Part shown: positions 18,058-26,129 of the stretch, piece by piece | How the letters are laid out: each line of letters begins with the position of its first letter | Position numbering within the stretch: the first letter of the stretch is position 1 | Source of the DNA: Gordonia phthalatica | GTDB taxonomy: Bacteria; Actinomycetota; Actinomycetes; Mycobacteriales; Mycobacteriaceae | Length of the DNA stretch: 64,000 nucleotides | Direction of reading: 5' to 3' | Assembly (NCBI RefSeq): GCF_001305675.1 | Contig: NZ_CP011853.1 | Coordinates: 1,302,001 to 1,366,000, forward strand | Notes under the pieces: generated by a model | Told to the model about the DNA's origin: nothing | The model's input: only the letters and a program-made list of their open reading frames with translations | Databases searched by the model: none | Position numbers and translations under genes: made by a program

Positions 18058-19294
18058 AAGAATCCGAAGACAGTCGAAGGCCGCGAAGGCGGTCGCACCC
18101 GACTCGACCGAGCCTACGGCTGCCGATCGGGTGATCCCGAAGCCGGTTCCCCGGTGGCGCTCAGGTCTGTCCGAGGTGGGATCGCTGGGGGCGGTCACCG
18201 CGGGACGCCGCAAGCAGCGCAAGTCGCGGCGTCGCGTCGACCCGAACTCCGGTGTCGACTTCACCGCGATCTACGGGGGTGAGGTCGCGACCGTCACCGC
18301 GGACGATGGGATCTCGCTGGCCGTCAGGACGGTCCTGACCGGAGGCTCCAAGACCGGCGGCACCGCCAATTGGGGGCGCACCGCGACCCCCGAGTTGACG
18401 GTGATCTTCGTGCACGGCTTCACCCTCCGGATGGCGTCGTGGCATTTCCAGCGGTTCGGACTCGCCAAGCGATGGGCCGATCGCAGCATCAAGATGGTGT
18501 TCTACGACCAGCGCGGTCACGGCGCCAGCGACGCTGCGCCCGACGAGAGCTGCACCATGGCACAGCTCGGCGACGACCTCGCCGCGGTCATCCGCACCAT
18601 GGCCCCGACCGGGCCGGTGGTCCTGGTCGGTCACTCGATGGGTGGCATGTCCGTGATGTCCCTCGCGCGACGGCATTCGCGCCTGTTCTCGCACAGTGGC
18701 CGGATCGCCGGCGTCGCCCTCGTCTCGACCGCTGCCCGCGGCATCACCGAGGCCGGTCTCGGCGAAGGCCTCAACAACCCGATCGTCGGCGCCCTGCAGG
18801 TGTCGGTGAAGTACATTCCGAAGGCCGTCCAGGCCGGTCGCGGCATCACCCGTCGCGCCGTGGAACCAGTCCTGGTGGCGGCCAGTTTCGGCAAGGACTA
18901 CTACAGTCCGTCCGCAGGCCACGCCGTCGAGAAGATGATTCAGAACACGCCGATCGCGACCATGGTCAGTTTCCTGCGTGTCCTGTCCAGCCACGACGAG
19001 GCCACCGCGCTGCCGGTGATCGCACAGGTCCCGTCTGTCGTCCTGTGCGGTGACGAGGACCGTCTCACCCCGATCCACAACTCGCTCAACATGTACGCGC
19101 AGCTGGGCGACGACTCGCGACTGGTGATCGCCGAAGGCTGCGGCCATATGCTGCCGATGGAGGATCCCGAGGCCGTCAACGACGCGATCGACGACCTGGT
19201 GACTCGTTCGCGGCTGGCGCTGGGGCGGCCGATGATGCCGTGGCGCGGCCGACGCGACACTGCGGCAGACCGACCGGCGGTCCGGCATGGCTGA
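18050..19294 (+). CDS. alpha/beta hydrolase between alr and tsaE
   Basis: 414-residue alpha/beta hydrolase. The basic N-terminal stretch of about 70 residues is unusual and unstructured-looking; the hydrolase core follows with the oxyanion HGF, nucleophile GHSMGG, acid Asp in CGDEDRLTP and His in GCGHMLPMEDP, so the triad is complete. The conserved location between alr and tsaE in this order suggests a housekeeping role, but the substrate is unknown. ATG overlaps the alr stop, and its end overlaps tsaE by 8 bp. Confidence 0.85.
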   Translation: MARRIRRQSKAAKAVAPDSTEPTAADRVIPKPVPRWRSGLSEVGSLGAVTAGRRKQRKSRRRVDPNSGVDFTAIYGGEVATVTADDGISLAVRTVLTGGSKTGGTANWGRTATPELTVIFVHGFTLRMASWHFQRFGLAKRWADRSIKMVFYDQRGHGASDAAPDESCTMAQLGDDLAAVIRTMAPTGPVVLVGHSMGGMSVMSLARRHSRLFSHSGRIAGVALVSTAARGITEAGLGEGLNNPIVGALQVSVKYIPKAVQAGRGITRRAVEPVLVAASFGKDYYSPSAGHAVEKMIQNTPIATMVSFLRVLSSHDEATALPVIAQVPSVVLCGDEDRLTPIHNSLNMYAQLGDDSRLVIAEGCGHMLPMEDPEAVNDAIDDLVTRSRLALGRPMMPWRGRRDTAADRPAVRHG

Positions 19295-19736
19295 CCGCTC
19301 CGGCGGCACGCGCGACCTGCCCGACGTCGCCGACACCGAAGACCTCGGCCGGGAGCTCGCCGCCCAACTCGGGCCCGGCGACCTGGTGATCCTCGACGGT
19401 CCGCTCGGTGCGGGCAAGACCGCCATGACCCGCGGCATCGCCGCCGGACTCGGTGTCGGCGGCCGCGTGTCGTCGCCCACCTTCATCATCGCGCGCCAGC
19501 ACCCGCCCGGCCCCGCGGGCGGCCCCGGCCTGGTGCACGTCGACGCGTACCGACTCGGCGGCCTCGACGACCTCGACGCACTGGACCTCGACACCGACCT
19601 CGACGACAGCGTCGTGGTGGTGGAGTGGGGCGAAGGCGTCGTCGAACGACTCGTCGACGAATACCTGATCGTCCGGATGCGTCGCGACGACGACAGCGAG
19701 ACCCGACACGCGACCTGGGAATGGGTGAACCGATGA
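19287..19736 (+). CDS. tsaE: tRNA t6A biosynthesis ATPase TsaE
   Basis: 149-residue P-loop ATPase required for threonylcarbamoyladenosine modification of tRNA position 37, acting with TsaB and TsaD. Walker A GPLGAGKTAMTRGIA near residue 38; the switch-like SSPTFIIARQH near 65 and the final VVVEWGEGV segment are family signatures. It is followed by tsaB (ATGA overlap), rimI and tsaD, so all three members of the t6A complex lie in one operon. Confidence 0.95.
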   Translation: MADRSGGTRDLPDVADTEDLGRELAAQLGPGDLVILDGPLGAGKTAMTRGIAAGLGVGGRVSSPTFIIARQHPPGPAGGPGLVHVDAYRLGGLDDLDALDLDTDLDDSVVVVEWGEGVVERLVDEYLIVRMRRDDDSETRHATWEWVNR

Positions 19737-20455
19737 CCGATCAGAACGAGAAGCCCGCCCGGCGCGTCCTGGTGGTCGACACCGCGACGTCCGCGGTCGT
19801 GACCGGCGTCGCGCTGGTGTCCGCGGCGGGGACGGTCACCACGCTCGCCGAACGGATCGTGGCCGATCAGCGGCGACACGCCGAGGTCCTCACCACCCTG
19901 ATGCGCGACGGCCTCTCCGAGGCGGGCGTCGCCGGAACCGACCTCGACGCGGTGGTTGTGGGCACCGGACCGGGCCCGTTCACGGGGCTGCGCGTCGGCA
20001 TGGCGACGGGTACCGCGTACGCGGACGCCCTCGGCATCCCGGCGTACGGGGTCTGCACTCTCGACGCGATCGATGCCGCACAGCCCGTCGGCGAGCCCGG
20101 ACCTCGCCTGGTCCTGACCGACGCCCGTCGACGCGAGGTGTACTGGGCCGTCTATGACGCCGGGCGCCGGATCGCCGGACCCGACGTGAATGCACCCGAC
20201 GCCCTCGTCGGCGAGCTCGCAGGCACCGAACTCGTCACCGCGGTCGGCGAGACCCGCTTCACCGAACGCTTCGGTTTCGTCGGCGCGGACCTCGTCACGC
20301 CGACGGTCGCCTCGCTGGCGTCGATCGCCGCCGAGCAGGTGCTCGCCGCACGGCCGGCCGAACCCCTCGCGCCGCTGTACCTGCGTCGGCCCGACGCCGT
20401 CGAACTGAAGGACCAGAAGCGCAAGTCGCTGCTTCCGGCGGCGCCGAATGACTGA
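19733..20455 (+). CDS. tsaB: tRNA t6A biosynthesis protein TsaB
   Basis: 240-residue pseudo-ASKHA partner of TsaD. The N-terminal strand RVLVVDTATSAVV and the segment VVVGTGPGPFTGLRVGMATG are typical. I chose the ATG at 19733 that overlaps the tsaE stop over a longer in-frame extension. It scaffolds the TsaB-TsaD-TsaE complex in the cytoplasm. Confidence 0.94.
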   Translation: MTDQNEKPARRVLVVDTATSAVVTGVALVSAAGTVTTLAERIVADQRRHAEVLTTLMRDGLSEAGVAGTDLDAVVVGTGPGPFTGLRVGMATGTAYADALGIPAYGVCTLDAIDAAQPVGEPGPRLVLTDARRREVYWAVYDAGRRIAGPDVNAPDALVGELAGTELVTAVGETRFTERFGFVGADLVTPTVASLASIAAEQVLAARPAEPLAPLYLRRPDAVELKDQKRKSLLPAAPND

Positions 20456-20954
20456 TCGGGCCGCACCGGTCATCGACGCGCTGGTCCCCGACGATCTGGT
20501 GCGCTGCGCCGAGATCGAGGCCGAACTCTTCGCCGGCGACTCGCCGTGGCCGCTGAGCGGCTTCGTCTCCGAGCTGCGCGCTCCGTACAACACCTACTTC
20601 GCCGCCCGACTCGCGCTCGGCGGACCGGTCATCGGGTACGCGGGCATCAGCGTCCTGGGGCGACCGGGGGAGCACGAGTGCGAAGTGCACACCATCGCCG
20701 TCGAACCCGGACATCAGGGCTCCGGCCACGGGCGGGCGTTGCTGGAGGCGATGCTCGAGGTTGCCGATCGCGTGCACGCGCCGGTATTCCTGGAGGTGCG
20801 CACCGACAACGATCCCGCCATCGCGCTGTACGAGCGCAACGGCTTCGAGATCGCCGGAACTCGACGCAACTACTATCAACCGTCCGGCGCGGACGCGTAC
20901 ACCATGGTGCGCGCCGCACGGACCACCGAGCCGGAAGGGCACGCGCACTCATGA
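20448..20954 (+). CDS. rimI: ribosomal-protein S18 alanine N-acetyltransferase RimI-like (GNAT)
   Basis: 168-residue GNAT acetyltransferase. The acetyl-CoA loop lies in GHQGSGHGRALLEAMLE (R/Q-x-x-G-x-G/A) near residue 90; the C-terminal EVRTDNDPAIALYERNGF followed by RNYYQ is typical of RimI. It lies between tsaB and tsaD as in most actinobacteria. Overlaps both neighbours by a few bases. In M. tuberculosis RimI has broad N-terminal acetylation activity; the substrate here is inferred. Confidence 0.92.
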   Translation: MTDRAAPVIDALVPDDLVRCAEIEAELFAGDSPWPLSGFVSELRAPYNTYFAARLALGGPVIGYAGISVLGRPGEHECEVHTIAVEPGHQGSGHGRALLEAMLEVADRVHAPVFLEVRTDNDPAIALYERNGFEIAGTRRNYYQPSGADAYTMVRAARTTEPEGHAHS

Positions 20955-21979
20955 TCGTGATGGGCATCGAGAGCTCCTGCGACGAGACCGGCGTCGGGAT
21001 CGTCGACTGGGACGGGGAAGGCGTCACCCTCCTCGCCGACGAAGTCGCGTCGAGCGTCGACGAGCACGCGCGCTACGGCGGCGTGGTGCCGGAGGTCGCC
21101 TCCCGCGCGCATCTGCAGGCCATCGTCCCGACGATGACCCGCGCCCGCGAAGCCGCAGGCATCGACCGGCCCGACGCGATCGCAGTCACCATCGGCCCCG
21201 GGCTCGCCGGCGCGCTGCTGGTCGGTGTCGCAGCGGCCAAGGCGTACGCCCTCGCGTGGGACGTCCCGCTGTACGCGGTGAACCACCTCGGCGGCCACAT
21301 CGCCGCCGACACCCTCGAGCACGGGCCGATGCCGCCGGCCGTCGCACTCCTCGTGTCCGGTGGGCACACCCACCTGCTCGGCGTCGAGAACCTGTCGCAG
21401 CCGATCGTCGAGATGGGCACCACCGTCGACGACGCGGCCGGCGAGGCCTTCGACAAGGTCGCGCGGCTCCTCGACCTCGGCTATCCGGGTGGTCCCGCGC
21501 TCGATGCGATCGCCAGAGACGGCGATCCCGAGGCCATCGCGTTCCCACGCGGCATGACCGGCCCGCGCGACGCCCCGTACGACTTCTCGTTCAGCGGCCT
21601 CAAGACCGCCGTCGCCCGCCACGTGGAGAAGCGGGTGCGCGCCGGCCTGCCGGTGTCGGTGCCGAACGTGGCGGCGTCGTTCCAGGAGGCGGTGGCCGAC
21701 GTGCTGACCGCCAAAGCGCTGCGTGCCTGCGCCGATCGCGGTGTCGACACCCTGGTGCTCGGCGGCGGTGCGACCGCCAACTCGCGGATCCGGTCGCTCG
21801 CGATCGAGCGGACCGCGGCGGCGGGCATCGATCTGCGCGTACCGAAACCCCGCTTGTGCACTGACAACGGCGTGATGGTGGCCTCGCTGGGGGCACATGT
21901 GATCGCCGGTGGGGCACCGCCCTCGCCGTTGACGGTGGCGACCGATCCCGGGATGAGCGTTCAGATCTCTAAGCTTTGA
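20951..21979 (+). CDS. tsaD: tRNA N6-threonylcarbamoyltransferase TsaD
   Basis: 342-residue ASKHA-fold enzyme that transfers the threonylcarbamoyl group to tRNA A37. N-terminal GIESSCDETGVGI, metal-ligand motif NHLGGHIAAD (HxxxH) near residue 110, and LVSGGHTHLL and GGPALDAIA further on. The ATG at 20951 overlaps the rimI stop (ATGA). Last gene of the alr-to-tsaD run; no strong hairpin was found after it, only the groES promoter. Confidence 0.96.
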   Translation: MIVMGIESSCDETGVGIVDWDGEGVTLLADEVASSVDEHARYGGVVPEVASRAHLQAIVPTMTRAREAAGIDRPDAIAVTIGPGLAGALLVGVAAAKAYALAWDVPLYAVNHLGGHIAADTLEHGPMPPAVALLVSGGHTHLLGVENLSQPIVEMGTTVDDAAGEAFDKVARLLDLGYPGGPALDAIARDGDPEAIAFPRGMTGPRDAPYDFSFSGLKTAVARHVEKRVRAGLPVSVPNVAASFQEAVADVLTAKALRACADRGVDTLVLGGGATANSRIRSLAIERTAAAGIDLRVPKPRLCTDNGVMVASLGAHVIAGGAPPSPLTVATDPGMSVQISKL

Positions 21980-22010
21980 GCGATCACGGCGAGATTCGCA
22001 CCCGTACCTG

Positions 22011-22039
22011 TTGAGTGCTGGCACTCGCATGGGTAGAGT
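22011..22039 (+). promoter_or_regulatory. predicted groES promoter
   Basis: TTGAGT (22011-22016), 17-bp spacer, TAGAGT (22034-22039). The -10 and most of the spacer lie inside the CIRCE operator, so repressor binding would block the promoter directly. Confidence 0.6.
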
Positions 22040-22044
22040 GCTAG
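22018..22044. promoter_or_regulatory. CIRCE operator (HrcA binding site)
   Basis: CTGGCACTC, nine bases, GAGTGCTAG: one mismatch in each arm from the CIRCE consensus TTAGCACTC-N9-GAGTGCTAA. It lies about 100 bp before groES, indicating heat-shock control by HrcA. Confidence 0.9.
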
Positions 22045-22145
22045 TTGGCTCCGAAATGCAGCGCTGCGGCACCCGCGACGACGTGGCAAAGCGATCCGGT
22101 GCCATGAACTTTCAATCAGTGACATGAAGGAAAAGGACTGACATC

Positions 22146-22442
22146 GTGGCGAGCGTGAACATCAAGCCGCTCGAGGACAAGATCCTCGTTCAGGCCGTCG
22201 AGGCTGAGACCACCACCGCTTCCGGCCTGGTCATCCCCGACTCGGCCAAGGAGAAGCCCCAGGAGGGCAAGGTTATCGCCGTCGGCGAAGGCCGCGTCAC
22301 CGACCAGGGCACCCGTATTCCGGTCGACGTCCAGGAAGGCGACGTCGTCATCTACAGCAAGTACGGCGGCACCGAGGTCAAGTACGAGGGCCAGGAGTAC
22401 CTGATCCTGTCGGCGCGCGACATCCTCGCAGTGGTCGGCTGA
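22146..22442 (+). CDS. groES: co-chaperonin GroES
   Basis: 98-residue lid of the GroEL chaperonin. N-terminal NIKPLEDKILVQAVEAETTT, the mobile loop around TASGLVIPD, and the C-terminal segment VIYSKYGGTEVKYEGQEYLIL are canonical. GTG start after aaggaaaaggactgacatc. Controlled by a CIRCE element. It is followed directly by a terminator and a minus-strand whiB gene: there is no groEL1 downstream, unlike M. tuberculosis and many relatives. Confidence 0.98.
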   Translation: MASVNIKPLEDKILVQAVEAETTTASGLVIPDSAKEKPQEGKVIAVGEGRVTDQGTRIPVDVQEGDVVIYSKYGGTEVKYEGQEYLILSARDILAVVG

Positions 22443-22462
22443 TACAGCACCCAGACACGAGT

Positions 22463-22491
22463 CAGCCCCGGTTGAGATTCAACCGGGGCTG
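22463..22491. terminator. terminator after groES
   Basis: Perfect 13-bp stem cagccccggttga / tcaaccggggctg with a 3-nt loop, followed by atttgtt. It sits between groES and the convergent whiB gene and may serve both. Confidence 0.9.
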
Positions 22492-22535
22492 ATTTGTTGC
22501 TTGCGGACGCTGCGCGGTCCGCGGCCGAGGCGATC

Positions 22536-22832
22536 TCAGCCGGCGAGGCGACGGGGGTTGCGGCGCCGCATGAGGTTCCGCTCGGACTCGGTGAGCCCGC
22601 CCCAGATGCCGTAGGGCTCATCGACGCTCAATGCGTGCGAACGGCACTGCATGAGCACCGGGCAGTCGGCGCAGACCTGCTTGGCCTGACGCTCACGCTG
22701 CATCCGTGCCCGGCCGCGTTCACCCTCCGGATGAAAGAAGACCGAGGATTCCAGGCCGCGGCACTTGCCATGCATCTGCCAGTCCCAGAAATCCGAGTTC
22801 GGGCCGGGCAATCGGTCGATCGTGGTGGTCAA
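22536..22832 (-). CDS. whiB3: WhiB3-like iron-sulfur transcriptional regulator
   Basis: 98-residue WhiB protein. Four cluster cysteines are present (Cys in HGKCRG, CADC, and MQC), followed by the turn GIWGGL and the basic C-terminus RNLMRRRNPRR. The opening LPGPNSDFWDWQMHGKCRG resembles M. tuberculosis WhiB3, and the position between groES and the Rv3415c-like gene is the same. Translation starts at TTG (22832), supported by caggag five bases upstream. WhiB3 in mycobacteria binds [4Fe-4S] and sigma-A and governs redox-linked lipid and virulence genes; the same role is inferred. Confidence 0.92.
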   Translation of the reverse strand: MTTTIDRLPGPNSDFWDWQMHGKCRGLESSVFFHPEGERGRARMQRERQAKQVCADCPVLMQCRSHALSVDEPYGIWGGLTESERNLMRRRNPRRLAG

Positions 22833-23234
22833 TCTGGCTCCTGAGTACGAGGCGCTTTCTCCTGACGTCGCTCACGGTATGTGGGTGGAGAAAAGCGAGT
22901 CAAACCCGGAATTCGGCGCCGTCCAGCGTCATTCGACTGGCGTAAATGAACGACAGGTTTCGTGATCGAGACCACCTTCTGCCTGCAATGATGCATCCTG
23001 GGCAGACAACGTGCACGGGTTGACCTGCAGGAACTGAGCAGCCCGAAGCCGTCCGCAGCCGGTTGTCGCGGGCGCCGGCCGGGATGCCACCATTGACGAA
23101 GATCGCAAGAAGGTTACGAATGCGATAACGCGAGTTGTCCGGTGCGGCAATCCTGGCCCGCATTGCTCACCGTTTGTTAGTCGAAATGAAATGTTCGCAC
23201 CGCGCGTGAAAAGCGGGGGAGGAGAAGGATTCGA
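22833..23234. other. 402-bp divergent intergenic region (whiB3 / Rv3415c-like)
   Basis: No convincing gene. It must hold the whiB3 promoter on the minus strand and the promoter of the downstream plus-strand gene, which has a strong ribosome-binding site (ggaggagaagg). GC is slightly lower than the flanks. The length is compatible with complex regulation, but I recognise no specific operator. Confidence 0.5.
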
Positions 23235-24050
23235 ATGACGCAGTGGGGTAGCGCCTTCGGGATCGAGCCCACCGAATCGACCCCGACGGCCGCCGACCGA
23301 TGGGCCCGTGCAGTCGACCTCGGCGCACGTGGTTACGCGGCGGCGGCTCGGACCATCGTCGACCGCCTCCTTCGGGAGGCGACGGTGCCCGCCGCTGTGC
23401 GGTCGGCGGCGCTCGCGACCCGCGCATCGCTGACTCGACAGGCCGGCGGCCACGCCATCGCACGCGCGGACGACGGCGCCGCGATACGAGCGGTGGCGGG
23501 GGACCACGGCCCGTGGGCGGTCGCAGCCCGCGTTGACGCGTTGATCGGCCTCGCAGCCGACGACCTGGGCGTCGGTGACTTCACCGCTTCCGGGCTGCTC
23601 CTGGATCGGGCGGCCGCCGAGCTCGGGGCGGCGGAGTCGAGCGACTGGATCTGCGTCGGTCGTCCGCGGTTGCGGCTGGGGTGGGTGCGCACCGAGTTGG
23701 CGCTCTACACCGGCGATCCGCGCGCTGCGGAGCTTGCTGCGAACGCTCGCGCGTTGTCGGTCGGCGCTCCGTCCGCGCGGCACCGGATCAAGACCGACCT
23801 GATCGCAGCCGCGGCGAGTGCGGCCGCAGGTGACATCGGACATGCGGCCGATGAGGCGCAGCGGCTGGCCGCGGCATGTCGGACGGCAGGCCTGCTGCCG
23901 TTGGAATGGGCGGCGCAGACCATGGTGGCAGGGCTGCGACCAGCGGCGATCGGTGACCGGCCGCCGGACCGGCTGCAGGAGGACCTTCGGCGACTCGGCA
24001 TGGCCTTCCGGGCCTTGCCGAGTTCTGACGTTACGGATCGGTACGCTTGA
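23235..24050 (+). CDS. hypothetical protein, Rv3415c family (TPR-like)
   Basis: 271-residue all-helical Ala-rich protein. Repeated helix pairs (ARAVDLGARGYAAAARTIVD, AVAARVDALIGLAADDLGVG and similar) suggest tetratricopeptide-like repeats over residues 20-250. It corresponds in position and length to Rv3415c next to sigD. ATG preceded by ggaggagaagg. Function unknown. Confidence 0.75.
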   Translation: MTQWGSAFGIEPTESTPTAADRWARAVDLGARGYAAAARTIVDRLLREATVPAAVRSAALATRASLTRQAGGHAIARADDGAAIRAVAGDHGPWAVAARVDALIGLAADDLGVGDFTASGLLLDRAAAELGAAESSDWICVGRPRLRLGWVRTELALYTGDPRAAELAANARALSVGAPSARHRIKTDLIAAAASAAAGDIGHAADEAQRLAAACRTAGLLPLEWAAQTMVAGLRPAAIGDRPPDRLQEDLRRLGMAFRALPSSDVTDRYA

Positions 24051-24133
24051 TCAATGACTGATGTACGGGAGCTGAGCGACGTTCCGCAGTCTGTCTTTTC
24101 TCGATTGAGTAACACTTGGGCACTGAAGCGGCG

Positions 24134-24709
24134 ATGAAACTTACAGGTGAGGCGTTGGGCCAGGCGGTCCGTGCGGCCGCTGACGGCGACCGCGCTGCGC
24201 TGACCTCAGTTCTCGAAAGTGTCAGGGAGCCAGTCCTGCGCTACTGCCGAGGACGAATCGGTGCAGGAGAACGGCACTTGTTCTCCGCTGATGACGTGGC
24301 TCAGGAGGTGTTGATGGCGGTTATGACGGCGTTGCCCCGGTACGAAGACCAGGGCCGACCCTTCATGGCGTTCGTCTACGGCATCGCCTCACACAAGGTC
24401 GCCGACGCTATGCGATCGGCGGCTCGGGTGAAGTCCGACCCAGTGGACGAAGTGCCCGACGCCATGGATTTCGCCAACGGCCCAGAGCAGGCGGCTCTCG
24501 AGTCCGACGCTTCGCGCCGGATGAGGGACCTGCTCGGCACCCTGCCGGAGAAGCAGCGCGAGATCCTCGTGCTGAGGCTCGTGGTCGGGTTGTCAGCCGA
24601 AGAGACTGCCGAGATCGTCGGCAGCAGCCCGGGCGCGGTGCGCGTAGCGCAGCACCGTGCCCTGACAAAGCTCAAGAAGACAGTGAAAGCAGGAGGTGAA
24701 CGTCGATGA
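24134..24709 (+). CDS. sigD: ECF sigma factor SigD
   Basis: 191-residue extracytoplasmic-function sigma factor. Region 2 contains SADDVAQEVLMAVMTALPRY and RPFMAFVYGIASHKVADAMR; region 4 contains LPEKQREILVLRLVVGLSAEETAEIVG, the -35-binding helix-turn-helix. I chose the ATG at 24134; a TTG 18 nt upstream is in frame. Followed by its anti-sigma factor with an ATGA overlap. M. tuberculosis SigD acts in late growth and starvation; the same is inferred here. Confidence 0.93.
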   Translation: MKLTGEALGQAVRAAADGDRAALTSVLESVREPVLRYCRGRIGAGERHLFSADDVAQEVLMAVMTALPRYEDQGRPFMAFVYGIASHKVADAMRSAARVKSDPVDEVPDAMDFANGPEQAALESDASRRMRDLLGTLPEKQREILVLRLVVGLSAEETAEIVGSSPGAVRVAQHRALTKLKKTVKAGGERR

Positions 24710-25560
24710 GTGACGACGGTGTGACATCCGGCCCCATCGACGTTGGCGCGGTGAGCCGCGACGACGCATTCCTCGACAACCTCGCGGCCGGTCGCGCCGC
24801 GAACGTCGCCGACAGCGCCGAGTACGAGTTGGCCGGGCTCATCGCCCAGTGGAGAGTGGACTCGATCTCGAGCCCGATCCCGACGACTCCGACGGTCGCC
24901 GACATCGAAGCGGCGATCAGCCGTGCCAATGCGAGGGAGCGCCGCGGGGGACTGTCCCGTCGACTGCGGGTCGTCTCCGGCGCCGCTGCGGTGCTTGCTG
25001 TCGTCGGTGCGGGTCTGCTGGTGATGTCCGAGGGCTCGCAGCCCGGTGATCCCCTGTGGAGCGTGAAGCAGGTGGTGTTCGCCGAGCAGGCACAGCAGAC
25101 TCAGGCGAAGGTCAATGCGGAGGCCAACATCCAGGCCGCCAAGGAGGCCCTCAAGGCCGGTGACGTCGTCAAGGCGAAGAAGTACATCGAGGAGGCGGAG
25201 AAGGACGTCGGCCCGATCAACGACAAGAGCGAGGTCGCGGATCTGCGCGAGGTGATCGACGACATCCGGGACCGCACCCTGAAGGAGTTGATCCCGAGGC
25301 TCTCGTCACTGCCGAAGCTGCCGCCGTCGACGACGACGGTGTCGCCGACCGAGGAGAAGCCGAACCCGACGGTGTTGCTCGAGTCGCCGACGCCGTCGAC
25401 CAGCACCAGCAAGCCGTCGACCCCGCCCAGCGAGTCCACGACGAAGCCGTCGAAGCCGTCGAAGCCGTCGGAGCCGTCCAAGACCACCGAGCCGTCGAGC
25501 ACCACGCCGACCGCATCGGGGACCGCTGAGACGATAGCGCCGACGACGGGCGTCAGCTGA
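24706..25560 (+). CDS. rsdA: anti-sigma-D factor RsdA-like
   Basis: 284-residue single-pass membrane protein. The N-terminal cytoplasmic part has the sigma-binding segment DDAFLDNLAAGR near residue 19, the membrane helix is VVSGAAAVLAVVGAGLLVM near residues 88-106, and the extracytoplasmic region has a helical stretch (QAAKEALKAGDVVKAKKYIE) followed by a Pro/Ser/Thr/Lys low-complexity tail from about residue 205. RsdA in M. tuberculosis is released from SigD by ClpP after recognition of a degron. Start overlaps sigD, so the two are made together. Confidence 0.9.
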   Translation: MSDDGVTSGPIDVGAVSRDDAFLDNLAAGRAANVADSAEYELAGLIAQWRVDSISSPIPTTPTVADIEAAISRANARERRGGLSRRLRVVSGAAAVLAVVGAGLLVMSEGSQPGDPLWSVKQVVFAEQAQQTQAKVNAEANIQAAKEALKAGDVVKAKKYIEEAEKDVGPINDKSEVADLREVIDDIRDRTLKELIPRLSSLPKLPPSTTTVSPTEEKPNPTVLLESPTPSTSTSKPSTPPSESTTKPSKPSKPSEPSKTTEPSSTTPTASGTAETIAPTTGVS

Positions 25561-25576
25561 GTCCGCCGGACCATCG

Positions 25577-25626
25577 GAACGCGAGAAGGGGCCGTGATCG
25601 AGAGATCACGGCCCCTTCTCGCGTTC
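25577..25626. terminator. bidirectional terminator between rsdA and the DUF5319 gene
   Basis: Perfect 23-bp inverted repeat (gaacgcgagaaggggccgtg... mirrored) with a gaga tetraloop, 17 nt after the rsdA stop and 51 nt from the end of the convergent gene. The longest perfect stem in the window. Confidence 0.93.
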
Positions 25627-25676
25627 GGCTCACGTCCGGTCGGCGCGACGCGGATCCCGCCGACTCGATTCGCGGC

Positions 25677-26072
25677 TCAGTAGCGTTCGTGATAGCGCAG
25701 CGAAGCGTCCGCGTAGCCGCGGCAGTAATCCCACGTCACATAGTCATCGGGCTGCGGATCGACGGCCGGCTCGTGGGGGCGAACCGTCCCGTCGACGAGC
25801 AGCTGACGCAGATTCGACCGGAGCATGTCCCAGTCGTGGTAGTGATCTTCATGACAGTCCTCGCACATCACCACAAGGCCCCGAACTCCCCGCGGGGAGA
25901 GGAGTCTTTCGTACACGTCGAGGTCGGCCAAATCCTCTTCCACGGCGGTACGTTCTCCCTCGTCAAGAGGGATTCCCGGGTCGAGTGCGTCGAGTGCCGA
26001 CGCGGGGTCGTTCGGGTCGTCGGCGAACGGGTCCGGCGGGAGTCCTGCGAAAGGGTCATGCACGGTTTCCAC
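25677..26072 (-). CDS. DUF5319-family protein, Rv3412 homologue
   Basis: 131-residue acidic protein conserved in the order. The N-terminal half is Asp/Pro-rich and disordered-looking. The C-terminal half has a Cys/His cluster (VMCEDCHEDHYHDWDML) and a later YCRGYADASLRYH, suggesting a metal site. Function unknown. Convergent with rsdA and divergent from guaB, as in M. tuberculosis. Confidence 0.85.
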   Translation of the reverse strand: METVHDPFAGLPPDPFADDPNDPASALDALDPGIPLDEGERTAVEEDLADLDVYERLLSPRGVRGLVVMCEDCHEDHYHDWDMLRSNLRQLLVDGTVRPHEPAVDPQPDDYVTWDYCRGYADASLRYHERY

Positions 26073-26129
26073 CGTAGCCGATAACCCGCCGCGACGGCCT
26101 ACTCCGCCGGGAGTCGATACGATGGTCAG

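Noticed and set aside
25440..25480. short repeats (gaagccgtc) at the end of rsdA, considered as a CRISPR-like or tandem array
   Set aside because: They are in-frame codon repeats encoding the Lys-Pro-Ser tail of the anti-sigma factor.
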